A stretch of 9,919 nt of DNA from Phytoactinopolyspora endophytica (lineage in GTDB: Bacteria; Actinomycetota; Actinomycetes; Jiangellales; Jiangellaceae), in assembly GCF_004138495.1 (NCBI RefSeq), contig NZ_ML142853.1, positions 428,573-438,491 on the forward strand, in the 5' to 3' direction. The position numbers were made by a program, and so were the translations under genes. Shown here in pieces: positions 1-6,602 of the stretch; the first letter of the stretch is position 1, and the number at the start of each line of letters is the position of its first letter. A model generated the notes under the pieces. It worked only from the letters and a program-made list of their open reading frames with translations. It was not told the origin of the DNA and ran no database searches.

Positions 1-21
1 GCCCTGACGGGCCCCGATCAC
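1..21 (-). CDS. Possible 5' end of a minus-strand gene, cut by the window edge
   Basis: On the minus strand a GTG codon at 21-19 opens a frame that stays open to the window edge (MIGARQG, seven codons). A GGAGGG Shine-Dalgarno-like motif lies at 31-26, four bases before it. The alternative GTG at 23-21 is followed at once by TGA and can be excluded. In many actinomycetes a phoH-type gene follows the HIT gene on the same strand, so a co-oriented gene here would fit. Seven residues cannot identify a product, and the call rests only on the ribosome-binding motif and the open frame. Confidence 0.3.
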
Positions 22-54
22 ACTACCCTCCGGTCTCGACCGCGAGCCCGCACG

Positions 55-72
55 CGTCACTCAACGGTGACG
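55..72 (-). terminator. Weak hairpin downstream of the HIT gene
   Basis: CGTCAC (55-60) and GTGACG (67-72) form a perfect 6-bp stem with a 6-base loop, about 75 bases past the HIT stop. No T-tract follows on either strand. It could be a weak terminator for the HIT transcript, a leader structure for the possible gene at the left edge, or chance. Apart from this hairpin and a TACGAT -10-like hexamer at 115-110 on the minus strand, I see nothing in 22-147. Confidence 0.2.
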
Positions 73-147
73 ACGCCCGGTGCTACGCGTTGCGTCTACT
101 GATTTGCCCATCGTACCCGTGCACACCGACAACCTGGAGTGTATTTC

Positions 148-495
148 TCAGCCCGGCGGCCACTCGAGCTTGCGCCCGCCGAGTAGATGGGCGTGGGTAT
201 GGAAGACCGACTGGCCCGCCTCGGCTCCAGTGTTGAACACCAGACGGAAGGCATCCAAGCCCTCGGTCTCAGCCACGGCCGCGCCGACACTGACGACCTC
301 GGCCAAGGCCACCGGGTCGGCCGAGGCCAGCGCCGGAGCGTCCTGAAAATGCGCCTTGGGGATCACCAGGACGTGGGTCGGTGCCTGGGGTGAGATGTCA
401 CGGAAGGCCAGCGCCCTCTCAGACTCGTGCACGACGGTCGCCGGGATGTCACGTGCAACGATCTTGCAGAACAGGCAGTCGTCATCGGTGCTCAT
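148..495 (-). CDS. HIT (histidine triad) family nucleotide-binding protein
   Basis: This 115-residue protein is the usual size of a cytoplasmic HIT hydrolase or transferase, a family that binds purine nucleotides and cleaves phosphoramidate or related bonds. The CLFC pair is at residues 7-10. The N88-T-G and G-Q-S-V segment leads into the triad HTHAHLLGG, with histidines at 99, 101 and 103; the middle one is the expected nucleophile. I chose ATG 495 over the in-frame GTG at 513. A TACGAT -10-like hexamer at 507-502 ends six bases before the ATG, which fits a leaderless transcript starting at the ATG, and the GTG has no Shine-Dalgarno motif. The gene follows hrcA-dnaJ-rsmE on the same strand, as is common in actinomycetes, but here it is separated from rsmE by two opposite-strand genes, so it must have its own promoter. 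The exact substrate is unknown. Confidence 0.9.
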   Translation of the reverse strand: MSTDDDCLFCKIVARDIPATVVHESERALAFRDISPQAPTHVLVIPKAHFQDAPALASADPVALAEVVSVGAAVAETEGLDAFRLVFNTGAEAGQSVFHTHAHLLGGRKLEWPPG

Positions 496-501
496 CCCTG
501 C

Positions 502-507
502 ATCGTA
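502..507 (-). promoter_or_regulatory. Candidate -10 element for leaderless HIT gene
   Basis: TACGAT on the minus strand matches the TANNNT actinobacterial -10 pattern. Six bases separate it from ATG 495, placing the expected transcription start at the A of the start codon. No convincing -35 is visible 16-18 bases upstream. Confidence 0.4.
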
Positions 508-610
508 GGACACTCGTCACAGCGCTTCGTCGCGATCCGGTCAAGGCACTTGTGCAGCAACCCAAGAACCAGGTAAACCCAACACGGCCCGAACACGTCA
601 GTAGGAGTAT

Positions 611-1138
611 GTGGTGGAGGACAGCAACCGCGAGGCGGAGGACGTGTCTGACGCTGACGCGGCGATCACCGAGCTCTACACGGCCCACTATGCCGGCCTC
701 GTCCGGCTGGCTACGCTCCTCCTCCGCGATGAGGCGGTCGCCGAGGAGGTGGTGCAGGACGCCTTCGTCGCGCTCCACCGCAGGTGGCGCAAACTGCATG
801 ATCCACAGAAGGCAGCGGCATACCTGCGCACCTCGGTCGTGCACGGCACCCGCTCCGTACAACGTCGGCGCCACGTGGCCGACCGCCACCCAGAAGACCG
901 CCCGCTGGACGCCCCCAGTGCCGAGCAGACCGCTATGGCGGGAGCGACCGGTGATGCTCTCATCCGGGCCATGCGGAAGTTGCCCGCGCGACAGCGAGAG
1001 GCGCTCGTCCTGCGTTACTACGGCGGGCTGTCCGAGTCGGAGATAGCAGCGGCGATGAAGATCAGCAACGGTGCAGTGAAGAGCCACGCATCACGGGGGT
1101 TGGCGACGTTGCGACCTCTGCTCGAGTCCTGGTCGTGA
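611..1138 (+). CDS. ECF RNA polymerase sigma factor, SigE-family (sigma-70 group 4)
   Basis: This 175-residue protein has the two-domain layout of an ECF sigma factor. Region 2 spans about residues 19-62 (TAHYAGLVRLATLLLRDEA, then a VVQDAFVALHRRW helix that would contact the -10). A variable linker follows at about 63-115. Region 4 is at about 117-170, with the helix-turn-helix LSESEIAAAMKISNGAVKSH at 140-159 for -35 recognition. It directs RNA polymerase to a small regulon. The start is GTG 611 or the adjacent GTG 614, both after AGGAG at 603-607. Its stop lies 25 bases before the GerMN gene, so the two are probably co-transcribed and the second product is the likely partner or regulator. 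The 115-base gap to the divergent HIT gene (496-610) should hold its promoter; I see only a weak TTGTGC (550-555) with a poor -10 about 18 bases on. The regulon and signal cannot be read from the sequence. Confidence 0.92.
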   Translation: MVEDSNREAEDVSDADAAITELYTAHYAGLVRLATLLLRDEAVAEEVVQDAFVALHRRWRKLHDPQKAAAYLRTSVVHGTRSVQRRRHVADRHPEDRPLDAPSAEQTAMAGATGDALIRAMRKLPARQREALVLRYYGGLSESEIAAAMKISNGAVKSHASRGLATLRPLLESWS

Positions 1139-1147
1139 CAACCGGCG

Positions 1148-1155
1148 AAAGGAGG
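1148..1155 (+). promoter_or_regulatory. Strong Shine-Dalgarno for the GerMN gene
   Basis: AAAGGAGG lies eight bases before ATG 1164, an almost ideal match and spacing. It favours ATG 1164 over the in-frame ATG at 1173. Confidence 0.75.
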
Positions 1156-1163
1156 CGAAGGCG

Positions 1164-2402
1164 ATGAGCGAGATGAACGAGAAGTGGACCCCCGAAGAGG
1201 AGCGGTTGAGCGCGGCTCTGCATGCGCAAGCCGACAATGTCACGCCGGGCCCGGACGGCTTGGCCCAGATCCGGCGCCGCACGGTCCGTGCGCCCTGGTG
1301 GCGGCGGCCCGCCTTTCTGACCGCCGCCGCGGGTGGACTCGCCACGGCCGCAGCCGTCATCATCGCGGTGAACAGCCTGGGGACCGACGGAGGCGACCTC
1401 TCCGTCAGCCCGGCGGATTCGCCGACGACGACCGAACCGGCCTCGCCTCGCTCCCCTGAGTCCACGCCCGACGACGACACGGTCAGCGATGACGACGATG
1501 CGACGGTCGGTCCGACCGAATCTCCCGCCGATTCAGAGGACGCGGATACCGGCGACGTAGATGACGGAGCCGACGCGGAGTCGGACGATCAGGACCAGCC
1601 GCCGGGCGACGACGCCGGAGACGGCGACGGAACCGGTGAAGAGGACGCGAACGCGGAGCCCGACAGCGTGTACATGGCCGCCGAAGGCTCCGCGCTGCCC
1701 GTCTACTACGTGATCGACGGCCGCATCACGCGTGAGTGGCAGCGCGTCGACAGCACCGACAACGCGCTGGTCACAGCCGTGCATCAGACGCTCAACGGCC
1801 CGTCGTTCGACCCCCGTTACGAGACTCTGTGGGCGCCGGTCGACGTGGTCTCGGCCGAAGTCGTGGACGACGTCATCGAAGTGAACCTGAGTTCACCGGT
1901 CGAGCTCGCGGCGAGTCCCGAGTCCGCCGAGGTCGCCGTCCAGCAGCTGGTGTACACGGCGACAGCGACGGCAGGCTCCCTGGTCGACGGCGTCAGCAGC
2001 GCGCTGCCGGTGCAGATCCTGGTCGACGGCGAACCGCCGACGGACCTCTTCGGCCAGCTCGATATGACCGAGCCGGTCACCCGGGACGACCAGAACGACG
2101 TGCGCTACTTCGTCCAGATCGACAACCCCGGCTACGGCGCGGAGGTCGCCGGCCCGGTCACCGTCGACGGGGTGGCCGCCGTGCACGAGGCGAATCTGCT
2201 CTGGGAGCTGCGGCGCGACGGCGAGGTCGTCGACTCAGGCTACACCTCCACGGAGGAAGCGTTCACGTTCTCCGGATACAGCATCGATCTCGGCGACCTT
2301 GATCCCGGGACATACGAGATCACCGTCATGGAGGACGACGTCTCCGGCGGCGAAGGGCGTGACCCGTACTCGGAGACGAAGGAATTCACTGTCCTTGAGT
2401 AA
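1164..2402 (+). CDS. Membrane-anchored GerMN / Gmad2 domain protein, likely partner of the ECF sigma factor
   Basis: This 412-residue protein has four visible parts. A short cytoplasmic N-terminus (1-48) contains LSAALHAQADNVTPGPDG, the kind of segment I associate with membrane proteins encoded beside SigE-type sigma factors. One transmembrane helix lies at about 49-71 after a WWRR positive patch. The linker at about 72-167 is low-complexity; its 101-167 part has 29 Asp/Glu and no Lys/Arg. An extracellular GerMN-type domain (about 177-296, starting LPVYYV) is followed by a Gmad2-like Ig domain (about 313-411, with the YFVQIDNPGYGAEVAGPV strand and the DPGTYEITV ending). Predicted topology is N-in, C-out. 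GerMN/Gmad2 domains are known from spore-germination proteins but are widespread in cell-surface proteins, so the name does not imply sporulation. Its place 25 bases after the sigma gene suggests a role in sensing or in sequestering the sigma factor. That role is inference: I see no classic anti-sigma HxxxCxxC zinc motif. Confidence 0.85.
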   Translation: MSEMNEKWTPEEERLSAALHAQADNVTPGPDGLAQIRRRTVRAPWWRRPAFLTAAAGGLATAAAVIIAVNSLGTDGGDLSVSPADSPTTTEPASPRSPESTPDDDTVSDDDDATVGPTESPADSEDADTGDVDDGADAESDDQDQPPGDDAGDGDGTGEEDANAEPDSVYMAAEGSALPVYYVIDGRITREWQRVDSTDNALVTAVHQTLNGPSFDPRYETLWAPVDVVSAEVVDDVIEVNLSSPVELAASPESAEVAVQQLVYTATATAGSLVDGVSSALPVQILVDGEPPTDLFGQLDMTEPVTRDDQNDVRYFVQIDNPGYGAEVAGPVTVDGVAAVHEANLLWELRRDGEVVDSGYTSTEEAFTFSGYSIDLGDLDPGTYEITVMEDDVSGGEGRDPYSETKEFTVLE

Positions 2403-2462
2403 ACGATCCTGCACTCGGAAGTGACCCGATGCTCGACGGGGCACGCACGACCCAACGGGCCA

Positions 2463-2480
2463 GGCCTGTTCAGGCAGGCC
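2463..2480. terminator. Hairpin between convergent GerMN and rsmE genes
   Basis: GGCCTG (2463-2468) and CAGGCC (2475-2480) form a 6-bp stem with a 6-base loop; a competing GCCTG/CAGGC pairing overlaps it. It spans the rsmE stop codon at 2470-2472 and sits about 60 bases after the GerMN stop. There is no T-tract, so it is at best a weak bidirectional terminator. Nothing else is evident in 2403-2469. Confidence 0.3.
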
Positions 2481-3210
2481 AGCGAGGGGTTCGGGCGAGA
2501 ATGTTCCCAGCGGCGACGGTGCCCGCGGTGGACGTGCGCAGGACCGTCGGTCCCAGGCGCGCCAGGATGGCGCCTACTGATTCGAAGCCGTTCAGCTCCT
2601 CCGGCGCGACCCCGCCCTCCGGCCCGACAACCAGGATGACCTCGCCGCCGTCGGGGAGATCGATGGCTGCCAGCGAGGTGTCGGCATCTTCGTGCAGGAC
2701 GATGGCCACATCGGCGTTGTTCAGCCTCGTCGACACCTCGGCGGTCGTCGCGAGGCCGCTGACCTCGGGGAACCAGGACCGGCGGGCTTGCTTGGCCGCC
2801 TCCCGGGCAGTCGAGCGCCACTTGCGCAGTGTCTTTTCGCCGCGCTCACCCTTCCAGCGGGTGACGCACCGGGCCGCCGCCCACGGCACGATCTCGTCGA
2901 CGCCGACCTCGGTCAGCGTTTCGACCGCCGTCTCGCCCCGGTCACCCTTCGGCAACGCCTGAACTACGACGATCCGTGGCGCGGGCCGCGGCTCGTCGTT
3001 CCTGGACTCGACTTCGCAGGTGAGGCCGTTCCGGTCGGCCGCCGTGACGAGACACCGCGCGACATGTCCGGCGCCGTCGGTGAGCTCGACGCGTTCCCCG
3101 GCGCCTATCCGCCGGACGACGGCAGCGTGCCGGCCCTCGTCGCCGCCTAGCGTGACCCGGCCGGATCCGCGCAACGTCGTCGCGTCGATGAGAAAGACCG
3201 GAAGGGACAA
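2470..3210 (-). CDS. rsmE: 16S rRNA (uracil(1498)-N(3))-methyltransferase RsmE
   Basis: This 246-residue SPOUT-class enzyme uses S-adenosylmethionine to methylate N3 of U1498 (E. coli numbering) in 16S rRNA of the small subunit. An N-terminal PUA-like RNA-binding part (about 1-70, ending GLTCEVES) precedes the trefoil-knot domain. Family motifs are QALPKGDR (84-91), REAAKQARRSWFPEV (136-150), VVGPEGG (204-210) and LGPTVLRTSTAG (229-240); the last two build the knot and cofactor site. The start is TTG 3210. AGGAG at 3223-3219 sits eight bases before it, and the nearby ATG at 3215-3213 is out of frame. It follows dnaJ after 111 bases in the same direction, a standard actinobacterial arrangement, and may be read from the hrcA promoter. 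A paired structure in that gap could modulate expression. Confidence 0.95.
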   Translation of the reverse strand: MSLPVFLIDATTLRGSGRVTLGGDEGRHAAVVRRIGAGERVELTDGAGHVARCLVTAADRNGLTCEVESRNDEPRPAPRIVVVQALPKGDRGETAVETLTEVGVDEIVPWAAARCVTRWKGERGEKTLRKWRSTAREAAKQARRSWFPEVSGLATTAEVSTRLNNADVAIVLHEDADTSLAAIDLPDGGEVILVVGPEGGVAPEELNGFESVGAILARLGPTVLRTSTAGTVAAGNILARTPRWPA

Positions 3211-3218
3211 GACATCGT

Positions 3219-3223
3219 CTCCT
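3219..3223 (-). promoter_or_regulatory. Shine-Dalgarno that fixes the rsmE TTG start
   Basis: AGGAG on the minus strand, eight bases from TTG 3210. It decides for the rare TTG start, because the ATG between them would be only three bases away and is in the wrong frame. Confidence 0.65.
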
Positions 3224-3233
3224 GAGCGCTCGT

Positions 3234-3305
3234 GAGTCAGCGGCGGCAGCTTACCCGTCCCCGAGCGCCGCCCGGGTATTGAAAGCGAACACCGCCGCTG
3301 TACTC
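3234..3305 (-). repeat. Long-range inverted repeat in the dnaJ-rsmE gap
   Basis: GAGTCAGCGGCGG (3234-3246) pairs with the segment at 3292-3305, giving 13 bp with one bulged base; the inner 9 bp (CAGCGGCGG with CCGCCGCTG) are perfect. Inside the 45-base loop a second stem, ACCCG (3253-3257) with CGGGT (3273-3277), can form. The structure lies between the dnaJ stop and the rsmE Shine-Dalgarno. It may be an attenuator, a processing site or a partial terminator; without a U-tract it is not a standard intrinsic terminator. Confidence 0.45.
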
Positions 3306-3321
3306 AAGGACCGCGTGGGCC

Positions 3322-4464
3322 CTAGCTCAGGCCTTCCTTGAAGGCATCTCGAATCCGGCTGAACACGCTCCCCTGCTGCCCGGCCGCGGTGGGCCCCGGG
3401 ACGTGCTCTTCGCCACGGAGCTTCGCCAGCTCTCGCAGCAGTTCCTCCTGCCGGGCGTCGAGCTTGGTCGGGGTGACCACGTCGAGATGGATCAGGAGGT
3501 CTCCCCTGCCGGTACCGCGCAGCCGCGGAACGCCGCGCGCGGCCAGCCGGATCTTCTCCCCGTGCTGGGCACCCGGACGAACCTCGATGGTCTCCTTTCC
3601 ATCGAGGGTGTCCAGCTCCACGCTGGTCCCCAAAGACGCGGCCGTCATCGGCAGCGGCAGGGCGCAATGCAAGTCATCACCGTCGCGGGTGAAGATCGGA
3701 TGCGGGTTGATGGCGATCTCGACGTAGAGGTCGCCGGCGGGGCCGCCGCCGGGGCCGACCTCGCCATGACCACCCAGCTGGATCCGGGTGCCGCTGTCCA
3801 CGCCCGCCGGAATCTTGATGGTCAGCGTGCGCCGGCTGCGGACGCGTCCCTCACCGCCGCATTCCACGCACGGGTTCGGGTTGACGGTTCCGAAACCCTG
3901 GCACTGCGGGCACGGCCGGGCCGTCATCACCTGGCCCATGAAGGAACGCTGGACCTGCTTCACCTCGCCCTGTCCACCACAGGTGTCACAGGTCACCAGC
4001 TGCGCGCCCGTCGCGGTGCCCTCGCCGGAGCACACGGTGCAGACGACGGCCGTATCGACCTGCAACTCCTTGGTGGCCCCGAAGACCGCCTCGGCGAGGT
4101 CGATCTTCAACCGGACCATCGCATCCTGACCACGGCGCACACGGCTGCGAGGACCGCGAGTCGCGGTACCGCCGAAGAAGGCGTCCATGATGTCGGAGAA
4201 GGAGAATCCGGCGCCGAAACCACCACCGGCTCCGCCACCCGCACCGAGCGGATCACCGCCGAGGTCGTACATCTCCCGTTTCTTCGGGTCGGCCAGCACC
4301 TCGTAGGCACTGGTGACCTGCTTGAAACGCTCCTGCGTCTCCGGATCCGGGTTGATGTCGGGGTGCAGCTTCCGGGCGAGCTTCCGGTAGGCCTTTTTTA
4401 TGTCCTCTGTGGAGGCGTCCTTGGAGACCCCAAGGACCTCGTAGTAATCAGTGGTCGGCACCAT
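3322..4464 (-). CDS. dnaJ: Molecular chaperone DnaJ (HrcA-linked, type I Hsp40)
   Basis: This 380-residue cytoplasmic co-chaperone binds unfolded protein, stimulates DnaK ATPase activity and passes substrate on. The J domain is at about 4-68 with the essential HPD at 34-36. A Gly/Phe-rich stretch follows (about 69-99). Four intact CxxCxGxG zinc repeats begin at 142, 159, 185 and 199 ([32 protein letters not shown]). The C-terminal substrate-binding barrels and dimer tail follow. No key residue is missing. The start is ATG 4464 after AAGGA; the GTG of codon 2 is an alternative. It begins 17 bases after the hrcA stop, so the two form an operon. Actinomycetes often have two dnaJ copies: one beside dnaK-grpE, and a second beside hrcA. 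The context says this is the hrcA-linked copy, probably repressed by HrcA through the upstream CIRCE. Confidence 0.97.
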   Translation of the reverse strand: MVPTTDYYEVLGVSKDASTEDIKKAYRKLARKLHPDINPDPETQERFKQVTSAYEVLADPKKREMYDLGGDPLGAGGGAGGGFGAGFSFSDIMDAFFGGTATRGPRSRVRRGQDAMVRLKIDLAEAVFGATKELQVDTAVVCTVCSGEGTATGAQLVTCDTCGGQGEVKQVQRSFMGQVMTARPCPQCQGFGTVNPNPCVECGGEGRVRSRRTLTIKIPAGVDSGTRIQLGGHGEVGPGGGPAGDLYVEIAINPHPIFTRDGDDLHCALPLPMTAASLGTSVELDTLDGKETIEVRPGAQHGEKIRLAARGVPRLRGTGRGDLLIHLDVVTPTKLDARQEELLRELAKLRGEEHVPGPTAAGQQGSVFSRIRDAFKEGLS

Positions 4465-4481
4465 CTATCCTTCGAAGATCC

Positions 4482-5507
4482 TTAGTTGTTGGCGTCGAGT
4501 ATCTGACTGACATAACGTGCAACAGCGCCGACTGCTGCGATAGTCCCCGGATAGTCCATCCGGGTCGGGCCCAGCACTCCCATGCTACCCAGCGCCTGCT
4601 CCCCCGGCCCGTAGCCGGTGGTCACGATCGACGTCGACGACAGCCCTGACGTCGCGTTCTCCTGGCCGATCCGGACCGTCACCGGCGTCGAGCCGGAGGC
4701 ATGTCCGAGTAGTTTCAGCAGCACGACCTGTTCTTCCAGCGCCGACAGCAGCGGTTCAAGCTCGCTGTCGAACTCGTGACCGTGCCGGGCCAGGTTGGCG
4801 GTGCCGGCGACGGCCACCCGCTCCTCGCTGCGCTCCACCAACGACTCGAGCAACGTCGCCGCGATGCCCGAGACGACCTGCCGGTCCTCCGGAGCGAACT
4901 GGCCGGGAATGTCCGCCACCTTGGAAGCCACCGACGCGAAGTCAAGCCCGACGACGAGCGCGTTGAGCCTGGCCCGGAGGTCTCCGAGAAGGGCGTCGTC
5001 CGGCCCGTCCGGGAGCTCCACCACTCGCTGCTCCACCCGGCCGGTGTCAGTGATCAACACCACAAGGACCCGGGCGGCTCCAAGGGAAACCAGCTCGACG
5101 TGTCGCACCGTGGAGCGGCTGAGCGACGGATACTGCACGACAGCCGCCTGGCGGGTCAGCTGCGCCAGCAGCCGCACCGTCCGCGAAATGACATCGTCGA
5201 GGTCTACCGCTCCATCCAGGAAGGACCGGATGGCCCGGCGCTCCGCCGCGGACAACGGCTTGACACTCGACAGACGATCGACGAAGAGCCGGTAGCCCTT
5301 GTCCGTGGGAACCCGCCCGGCGCTGGTATGCGGCTGGGCGATGTAACCCTCGTCCTCCAGTGTCGCCATATCGTTGCGGATCGTGGCCGACGAGACGCCC
5401 AGCTGATGCCGGTCAACCAGAGCCTTGGAACCTACGGGCTCCTGGGTGGCGACGTAGTCCTTAACGATCGCCCGCAGGACGTCCAGCTTGCGCTCATCGA
5501 TCGGCAC
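4482..5507 (-). CDS. hrcA: Heat-inducible transcription repressor HrcA
   Basis: This 341-residue repressor binds CIRCE operators of chaperone genes and is released by heat stress, with activity typically tuned by GroEL. The N-terminal winged helix-turn-helix carries the family hallmarks [20 protein letters not shown] (39-58) and [14 protein letters not shown] (60-73). The long effector and dimerisation part ends in [21 protein letters not shown] chose GTG 5507 over the upstream in-frame ATG 5546. GGGAGG lies seven bases before the GTG, the protein then begins [14 protein letters not shown] as homologues do, and the candidate promoter would start transcription downstream of the ATG. It is the first gene of an hrcA-dnaJ operon, and the CIRCE upstream makes it self-regulated. 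Confidence 0.96.
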   Translation of the reverse strand: MPIDERKLDVLRAIVKDYVATQEPVGSKALVDRHQLGVSSATIRNDMATLEDEGYIAQPHTSAGRVPTDKGYRLFVDRLSSVKPLSAAERRAIRSFLDGAVDLDDVISRTVRLLAQLTRQAAVVQYPSLSRSTVRHVELVSLGAARVLVVLITDTGRVEQRVVELPDGPDDALLGDLRARLNALVVGLDFASVASKVADIPGQFAPEDRQVVSGIAATLLESLVERSEERVAVAGTANLARHGHEFDSELEPLLSALEEQVVLLKLLGHASGSTPVTVRIGQENATSGLSSTSIVTTGYGPGEQALGSMGVLGPTRMDYPGTIAAVGAVARYVSQILDANN

Positions 5508-5514
5508 ACCAACA

Positions 5515-5520
5515 CCTCCC
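5515..5520 (-). promoter_or_regulatory. Shine-Dalgarno that fixes the hrcA GTG start
   Basis: GGGAGG on the minus strand, seven bases before GTG 5507. It is the only good ribosome site in this stretch. Confidence 0.75.
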
Positions 5521-5544
5521 TGAGCATCCGTACCCGCGCACGCC

Positions 5545-5571
5545 ATCGTACGCTGGCACTCGTATCGTCAA
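5545..5571 (-). promoter_or_regulatory. Candidate sigma-70-type promoter of hrcA-dnaJ
   Basis: On the minus strand TTGACG (5571-5566) and TACGAT (5550-5545) are separated by 15 bases, slightly short for a housekeeping promoter; shifting the -35 by one base gives 16. Transcription would start near 5538, leaving a leader of about 30 bases before GTG 5507. The -35 region lies inside the CIRCE, so bound HrcA would block RNA polymerase. Confidence 0.5.
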
Positions 5572-5579
5572 AGTGCCAA
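5553..5579 (-). promoter_or_regulatory. CIRCE operator (HrcA binding site)
   Basis: Read on the minus strand: TTGGCACTT, nine bases, GAGTGCCAG. The spacing is the exact N9 of the CIRCE consensus TTAGCACTC-N9-GAGTGCTAA, with 7 of 9 consensus bases in each arm. The inner TGGCACT/AGTGCCA halves are perfectly complementary. It lies 45 bases before the hrcA start in the shared hrcA/DUF3097 promoter region, so it could also affect the divergent gene. Confidence 0.88.
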
Positions 5580-5620
5580 TTCTACCGGGCGTCGGGCACC
5601 GGGTGGTGCCACGCACGTAG

Positions 5621-5626
5621 TAGCGT
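5621..5626 (+). promoter_or_regulatory. Candidate -10 element for leaderless DUF3097 gene
   Basis: TAGCGT fits the TANNNT pattern. Seven bases separate it from GTG 5634, so a transcript could begin at or next to the start codon. No clear -35 is present. Confidence 0.3.
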
Positions 5627-5633
5627 CCAGATC

Positions 5634-6473
5634 GTGCAGAGCTTTTCTGATCGTTACGGGCGAGACGTCCTCTCCAACTCGCCGCACCCGAAGCGGCCGG
5701 AGAGCGTCGAGACCGCCGCCGAACCGGGGCTCGTCGTCGAAGATGTGCAGACCGGATTCTGTGGCGCCGTCGTCGACTGCGACAAGTATGGCGTGACGTT
5801 GGAGGACCGGCAGGGGAAACGGCGAGCCTTCCCACTCGGACCAGGCTTCTGGATCGACGGCAAGCCGGTCGCCCTGGTACGCCCGACGCGCCCGGCGGCC
5901 GCCGCACCGAGCCGCACCGCATCCGGCTCCCGCCCCGTCGAGCATCACCGCGCCCGCACGGCCCGGGAGAGCCGCGTCTACGTCGAGGGCAAACACGACG
6001 CGGAGCTGGTGGAGAAGATCTGGGGGCACGACCTGCGCGTCGAGGGCGTGGTGGTCGAGGAGCTCGGCGGCGCGGACGACCTTCCGGAGATCATCCGCGA
6101 CTTCGACCCAGGTCCCGGCCGCCGGCTCGGTGTCCTCCTCGACCACATGGTCGACGGATCGAAGGAGTCACGGATCGCCGAACGCGCCACGACCGGCTCC
6201 GGCGCGGAGCACGTGCTGATCATCGGCCATCCGTACATCGACGTCTGGCAGGCGGTCCGCCCATCAGTGCTGGGGATCGACGCCTGGCCGGACGTTCCGC
6301 GGGGTGTGCCGTGGAAGGAGGGTGTGCTGAGCGCGATCGGATGGACGGAAGAGCCGCCCGCAGCGTGGCGGCGGATCCTCGCGGCGGTGAACACCTACAC
6401 CGACCTGGAGCCGGCGTTCCTCGGCCGGGTCGAGGAGATCATCGACTTCGTCACCTCCCCTGGCGCCGCATAG
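5634..6473 (+). CDS. DUF3097 family protein with Toprim-like segment
   Basis: This 279-residue protein matches the actinobacterial DUF3097 pattern as I know it. It begins with YGRDVLS (8-14), followed by EPGLVVEDVQTGFCGAVV (30-47), VTLEDRQGKRRAFPL (54-68) and a basic, Pro/Ala-rich linker (about 83-113). A C-terminal half runs from RVYVEGKHDAELVEKIWG (114-131) through LGVLLDHMVDGSKESR (165-180) and HVLIIGHPYIDVWQAV (183-198) to EEIIDFVT. VEGKHDA and the Asp-rich LLDHMVD (D170, D174) recall the glutamate and aspartate motifs of Toprim domains in primases and RNase M5. That suggests a nucleic-acid phosphotransfer role, but this is inference. No signal peptide or membrane helix is visible. The frame is open far upstream, but GTG 5634 is where family similarity begins; no Shine-Dalgarno precedes it, so the start may be leaderless. 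It is divergent from hrcA. Function unknown. Confidence 0.85.
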   Translation: MQSFSDRYGRDVLSNSPHPKRPESVETAAEPGLVVEDVQTGFCGAVVDCDKYGVTLEDRQGKRRAFPLGPGFWIDGKPVALVRPTRPAAAAPSRTASGSRPVEHHRARTARESRVYVEGKHDAELVEKIWGHDLRVEGVVVEELGGADDLPEIIRDFDPGPGRRLGVLLDHMVDGSKESRIAERATTGSGAEHVLIIGHPYIDVWQAVRPSVLGIDAWPDVPRGVPWKEGVLSAIGWTEEPPAAWRRILAAVNTYTDLEPAFLGRVEEIIDFVTSPGAA

Positions 6474-6497
6474 AAGTCGCACGGACATCGCGACTTC
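6473..6497 (+). terminator. Hairpin directly after the DUF3097 stop
   Basis: GAAGTCGC (6473-6480) and GCGACTTC (6490-6497) make a perfect 8-bp stem with a 9-base loop that begins at the last base of the TAG stop. No T-tract follows, which is common for terminators in GC-rich actinomycetes. It is a likely terminator for the DUF3097 transcript. Confidence 0.5.
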
Positions 6498-6500
6498 GAC

Positions 6501-6552
6501 ACCGAGGAATGCGCTCTACAGCGAATATCAGGCCTGGACCGCACTCCTCGGT
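6501..6552. repeat. 13-bp inverted repeat upstream of the iron ABC operon
   Basis: The arms are 6501-6513 (ACCGAGGAATGCG) and 6540-6552 (CGCACTCCTCGGT), with 12 of 13 pairs matching and a 26-base loop. A small CGCT/AGCG stem (6512-6515 with 6520-6523) could compete with the base of the loop. It starts three bases after the DUF3097 hairpin and ends about 60 bases before the iron box. It may be a second terminator, an operator or a structured leader RNA. Confidence 0.45.
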
Positions 6553-6602
6553 ATCAAGGTGGGTCGGCGGTATCTAAGTCCGCCTACGATATGGACGCGG
6601 AT

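Noticed and set aside
496..513. In-frame GTG start adding six residues to the HIT protein
   Set aside because: It has no ribosome site and lies upstream of the transcription start implied by TACGAT at 507-502.
3403..4485. 360-codon plus-strand open frame opposite dnaJ
   Set aside because: It is a GC-rich shadow of a fully conserved dnaJ with all four zinc repeats. The translation is low-complexity, and no ribosome site is evident.
5508..5546. ATG 5546 as the hrcA start
   Set aside because: It overlaps the -10 of the likely promoter, lacks a ribosome site and adds 13 residues not typical of HrcA. GTG 5507 has GGGAGG at the right distance.
4776..5633. Open frame extending the DUF3097 gene upstream to a 565-residue protein
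   Set aside because: This part is antisense to hrcA, crosses the CIRCE and the divergent promoter region, and has no family resemblance. Similarity starts at about 5634.
6501..6552. 13-bp inverted repeat considered as an insertion-sequence terminus
   Set aside because: The arms are only 26 bases apart, with no transposase or flanking target duplication.
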